Of a stretch of DNA of 33,877 bases, positions 33,019 to 33,877 are shown piece by piece. Under the pieces are notes generated by a model that was given only the letters and a program-made list of their open reading frames with translations, was not told the origin of the DNA and did no database searches. Numbering within the stretch: the stretch's first letter is position 1; each line of letters begins with the position of its first letter. The DNA comes from Solirubrobacterales bacterium (GTDB taxonomy: Bacteria > Actinomycetota > Thermoleophilia > Solirubrobacterales > 70-9): positions 1-33,877 of the forward strand of contig JAJTCK010000032.1 in NCBI GenBank assembly GCA_021323175.1, written 5' to 3'. The translations under genes and the position numbers were made by a program.

Positions 33019-33296
33019 GGCGCCTGCTGCGCGGCGTCGCCGGCCCGCGGGCCGTTGACGGCGTCGCCGAGCTGCATGTCGGAGACCCGCGCTTCGACGA
33101 CTGGGACGTGGTCAGGGACTTCGGGGATCTCGAATCCGCCCGCGCCTGGCGCCAGCAGCTCGAGGAGGCCGGCATCGACGCTGCCCTGACTTCGGACTGG
33201 CCGCTCGACGAGTTCGGGCGCGGCGACATCGCGCTGCGCGTCCCACCGGGGCGATGGAGCGCCGCCGAGGAGGCGCTGGACCCGGACGACGACTGA
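33015..33296 (+). CDS. Small DUF2007-like protein with a non-standard start
   Basis: The frame from 33015 to the TGA at 33294-33296 encodes about 93 residues reading [20 protein letters not shown], then [34 protein letters not shown] and [19 protein letters not shown]. The later part has the pattern of the DUF2007-like small domain (helix ending in xxGIxA, then a VxxxxxxxAxxxL strand-helix). The text before the first GTG (33108) is clearly protein-like, but no ATG, GTG or TTG lies in frame there. The nearest candidates are CTG 33015 (overlapping the cyclophilin stop as CTGA) and CTG 33024/33027 behind a GAGG. A start at GTG 33108 would give only 62 residues. Function unknown. Confidence 0.55.
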   Translation: MRRLLRGVAGPRAVDGVAELHVGDPRFDDWDVVRDFGDLESARAWRQQLEEAGIDAALTSDWPLDEFGRGDIALRVPPGRWSAAEEALDPDDD

Positions 33297-33305
33297 CGGA
33301 CGGCG

Positions 33306-33687
33306 TCAGACGGCGTCGCCCGCGGCGTCCAGCACCAGCCATAGGCCGCCGAACTCCTCGACGTCGTGGCAGGTGACCTCGCCGGGCTCCTCGTGGGCGT
33401 AGTAGTAGAGGGGCTGCCCGTTGTAGGTGACCTGGACGCTCCCGTCGTCGCGTTCGGTGGTCCCGAGCATCCCGGAACGCACTCCCCCGGCCGCGCGTGG
33501 CTCGCCCGCGGTCAGGACGGGGGGCCATGCCGCGGCGCACTCGCCGTAGCACTCGCTCGTCGGTCCGTCCTCCTTGTCGAAGAGGTAGATGGCCTGGTCG
33601 TTGCGGCCGAACAGGATCCGCCCGAACTGCGAGTCGCCGAGCTTGACGGTCGTCCCCTCGGCCCCTTTCCTCTAAAGCCTTCGACAT
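33306..33687 (-). pseudogene. COG4315/secreted-repeat (Lipoprotein_15) family protein, frameshifted near its start
   Basis: The minus-strand frame ending at TGA 33308-33306 encodes TTVKLGDSQFGRILFGRN, DQAIYLFDKEDGPTSECYGE, CAAAWPPVLTAG, VTYNGQPLYYYAHEEPGEVT and FGGLWLVLD. This is the tandem YxFxxD...CxGxCaxxWPP pattern of PF03640 proteins, which are usually secreted or lipid-anchored and of unknown function. The frame has no start of its own: a TAG lies just upstream. One base earlier in phase, an ATG at 33687 with an excellent AGGAGG site gives MSKALEE and would join if one base of the GAAAGGGG run (33662-33668) were removed. The repaired protein would have no signal peptide, unusual for the family. 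Slippage, mutation or a base-calling error at the homopolymer are all possible. Confidence 0.65.
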
Positions 33688-33692
33688 CACTT

Positions 33693-33698
33693 CCTCCT
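33693..33698 (-). promoter_or_regulatory. Consensus ribosome binding site before ATG 33687
   Basis: AGGAGG on the minus strand sits five bases from the ATG at 33687, the best Shine-Dalgarno in this end of the window. It marks the intended start of the COG4315-like gene even though that start is out of phase with the body of the gene. Confidence 0.65.
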
Positions 33699-33778
33699 GT
33701 GTCCGCGTTGCCATGCCCAGGTTCACCTGCCGCAATCAACGCGGCCTAAGGGGGTGTCCGTCGCAGGAGCGGCTCGCT

Positions 33779-33877
33779 TTACGAGGCCGTCGCCGCGATC
33801 ACCTCCCGGACCCCGTCCGCGAATCCCTTCGTCGTGCAGCGACTTCTCCCAGCTGGCGTCGGCCGAGGCACGCAGGA
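33779..33877 (-). other. Possible 3' end of a gene running off the window
   Basis: A minus-strand frame ending in TAA (33781-33779) reads KGFADGVREVIAATAS at its end, which looks protein-like. A neighbouring frame reads LRASADASWEKSLHDEG further upstream, which also looks protein-like. Together they hint at a dodecin-like or other small protein with a frame change, but about 100 bases are too few to decide. Confidence 0.25.

Noticed and set aside
33306-33308. Repeated GACGGCGTC around 33299-33318 as a direct repeat or att site
   Set aside because: Two nine-base copies side by side in a GC-rich gap are too short and too isolated to support a mobile element.

Overview
The window is GC-rich, densely packed bacterial chromosome. 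The very high GC, the many GTG starts, the one- and four-base gene overlaps and the gene families present (YtoQ, PspC-type histidine kinase, kinase-ATPase-cyclase fusion, secreted-repeat protein) suggest a deep-branching actinobacterium, probably of the Thermoleophilia/Solirubrobacterales type. That placement is inferred from style and gene content. No gene-free stretch exceeds about 300 bases, and I see no IS element, phage gene, CRISPR array or rRNA.

Positions 1-1874 hold the tail of a small SAP/Rho-N-like protein, a frameshifted DUF2294 gene, a small cysteine-containing protein paired with ytoQ, and two tRNA-Ser genes (CGA on the minus strand, GGA on the plus strand). Positions 1875-5703 carry a class-III aminotransferase, tadA, a secreted subtilase and a universal stress protein. 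Positions 5756-12830 carry a tiny membrane peptide, a large GT-C-like polytopic protein and a 1447-residue signalling protein combining zinc ribbon, protein kinase, AAA ATPase, TPR-like helices and adenylate cyclase. A membrane-anchored zinc metallopeptidase follows (13052-13993), then cytochrome bd oxidase (cydA-cydB, 14037-16438). A 115-bp divergent region rich in inverted repeats separates cydA from an envelope-stress-type operon of PspC/LiaF-like protein, small membrane protein, PspC-fused histidine kinase and LuxR-type regulator (16554-19949).

Positions 20038-32528 form a sugar-phosphate block. A minus-strand operon runs tkt-tal-pgi, then a damaged alpha/beta hydrolase, a 71-residue protein and a HAD phosphatase. 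Divergent from tkt is rpiA, whose 3' end overlaps an unusual gene fusing an ICMT/PEMT-like membrane methyltransferase to a trypsin-like protease. A second minus-strand operon runs gnd-pgl-VOC protein, with zwf divergent from gnd. Together these encode most of the oxidative and non-oxidative pentose phosphate pathway; rpe and opcA are not seen here. A cyclophilin, a small DUF2007-like protein with no ordinary start codon, and a frameshifted COG4315-type protein close the window.

The points most worth following up are the methyltransferase-protease fusion with a signal peptide at its junction, the kinase-cyclase protein lacking two standard catalytic residues, the two apparent CTG starts in CTGA overlaps, the inverted repeats between cydA and pspC, and three genes broken by frameshift or deletion.
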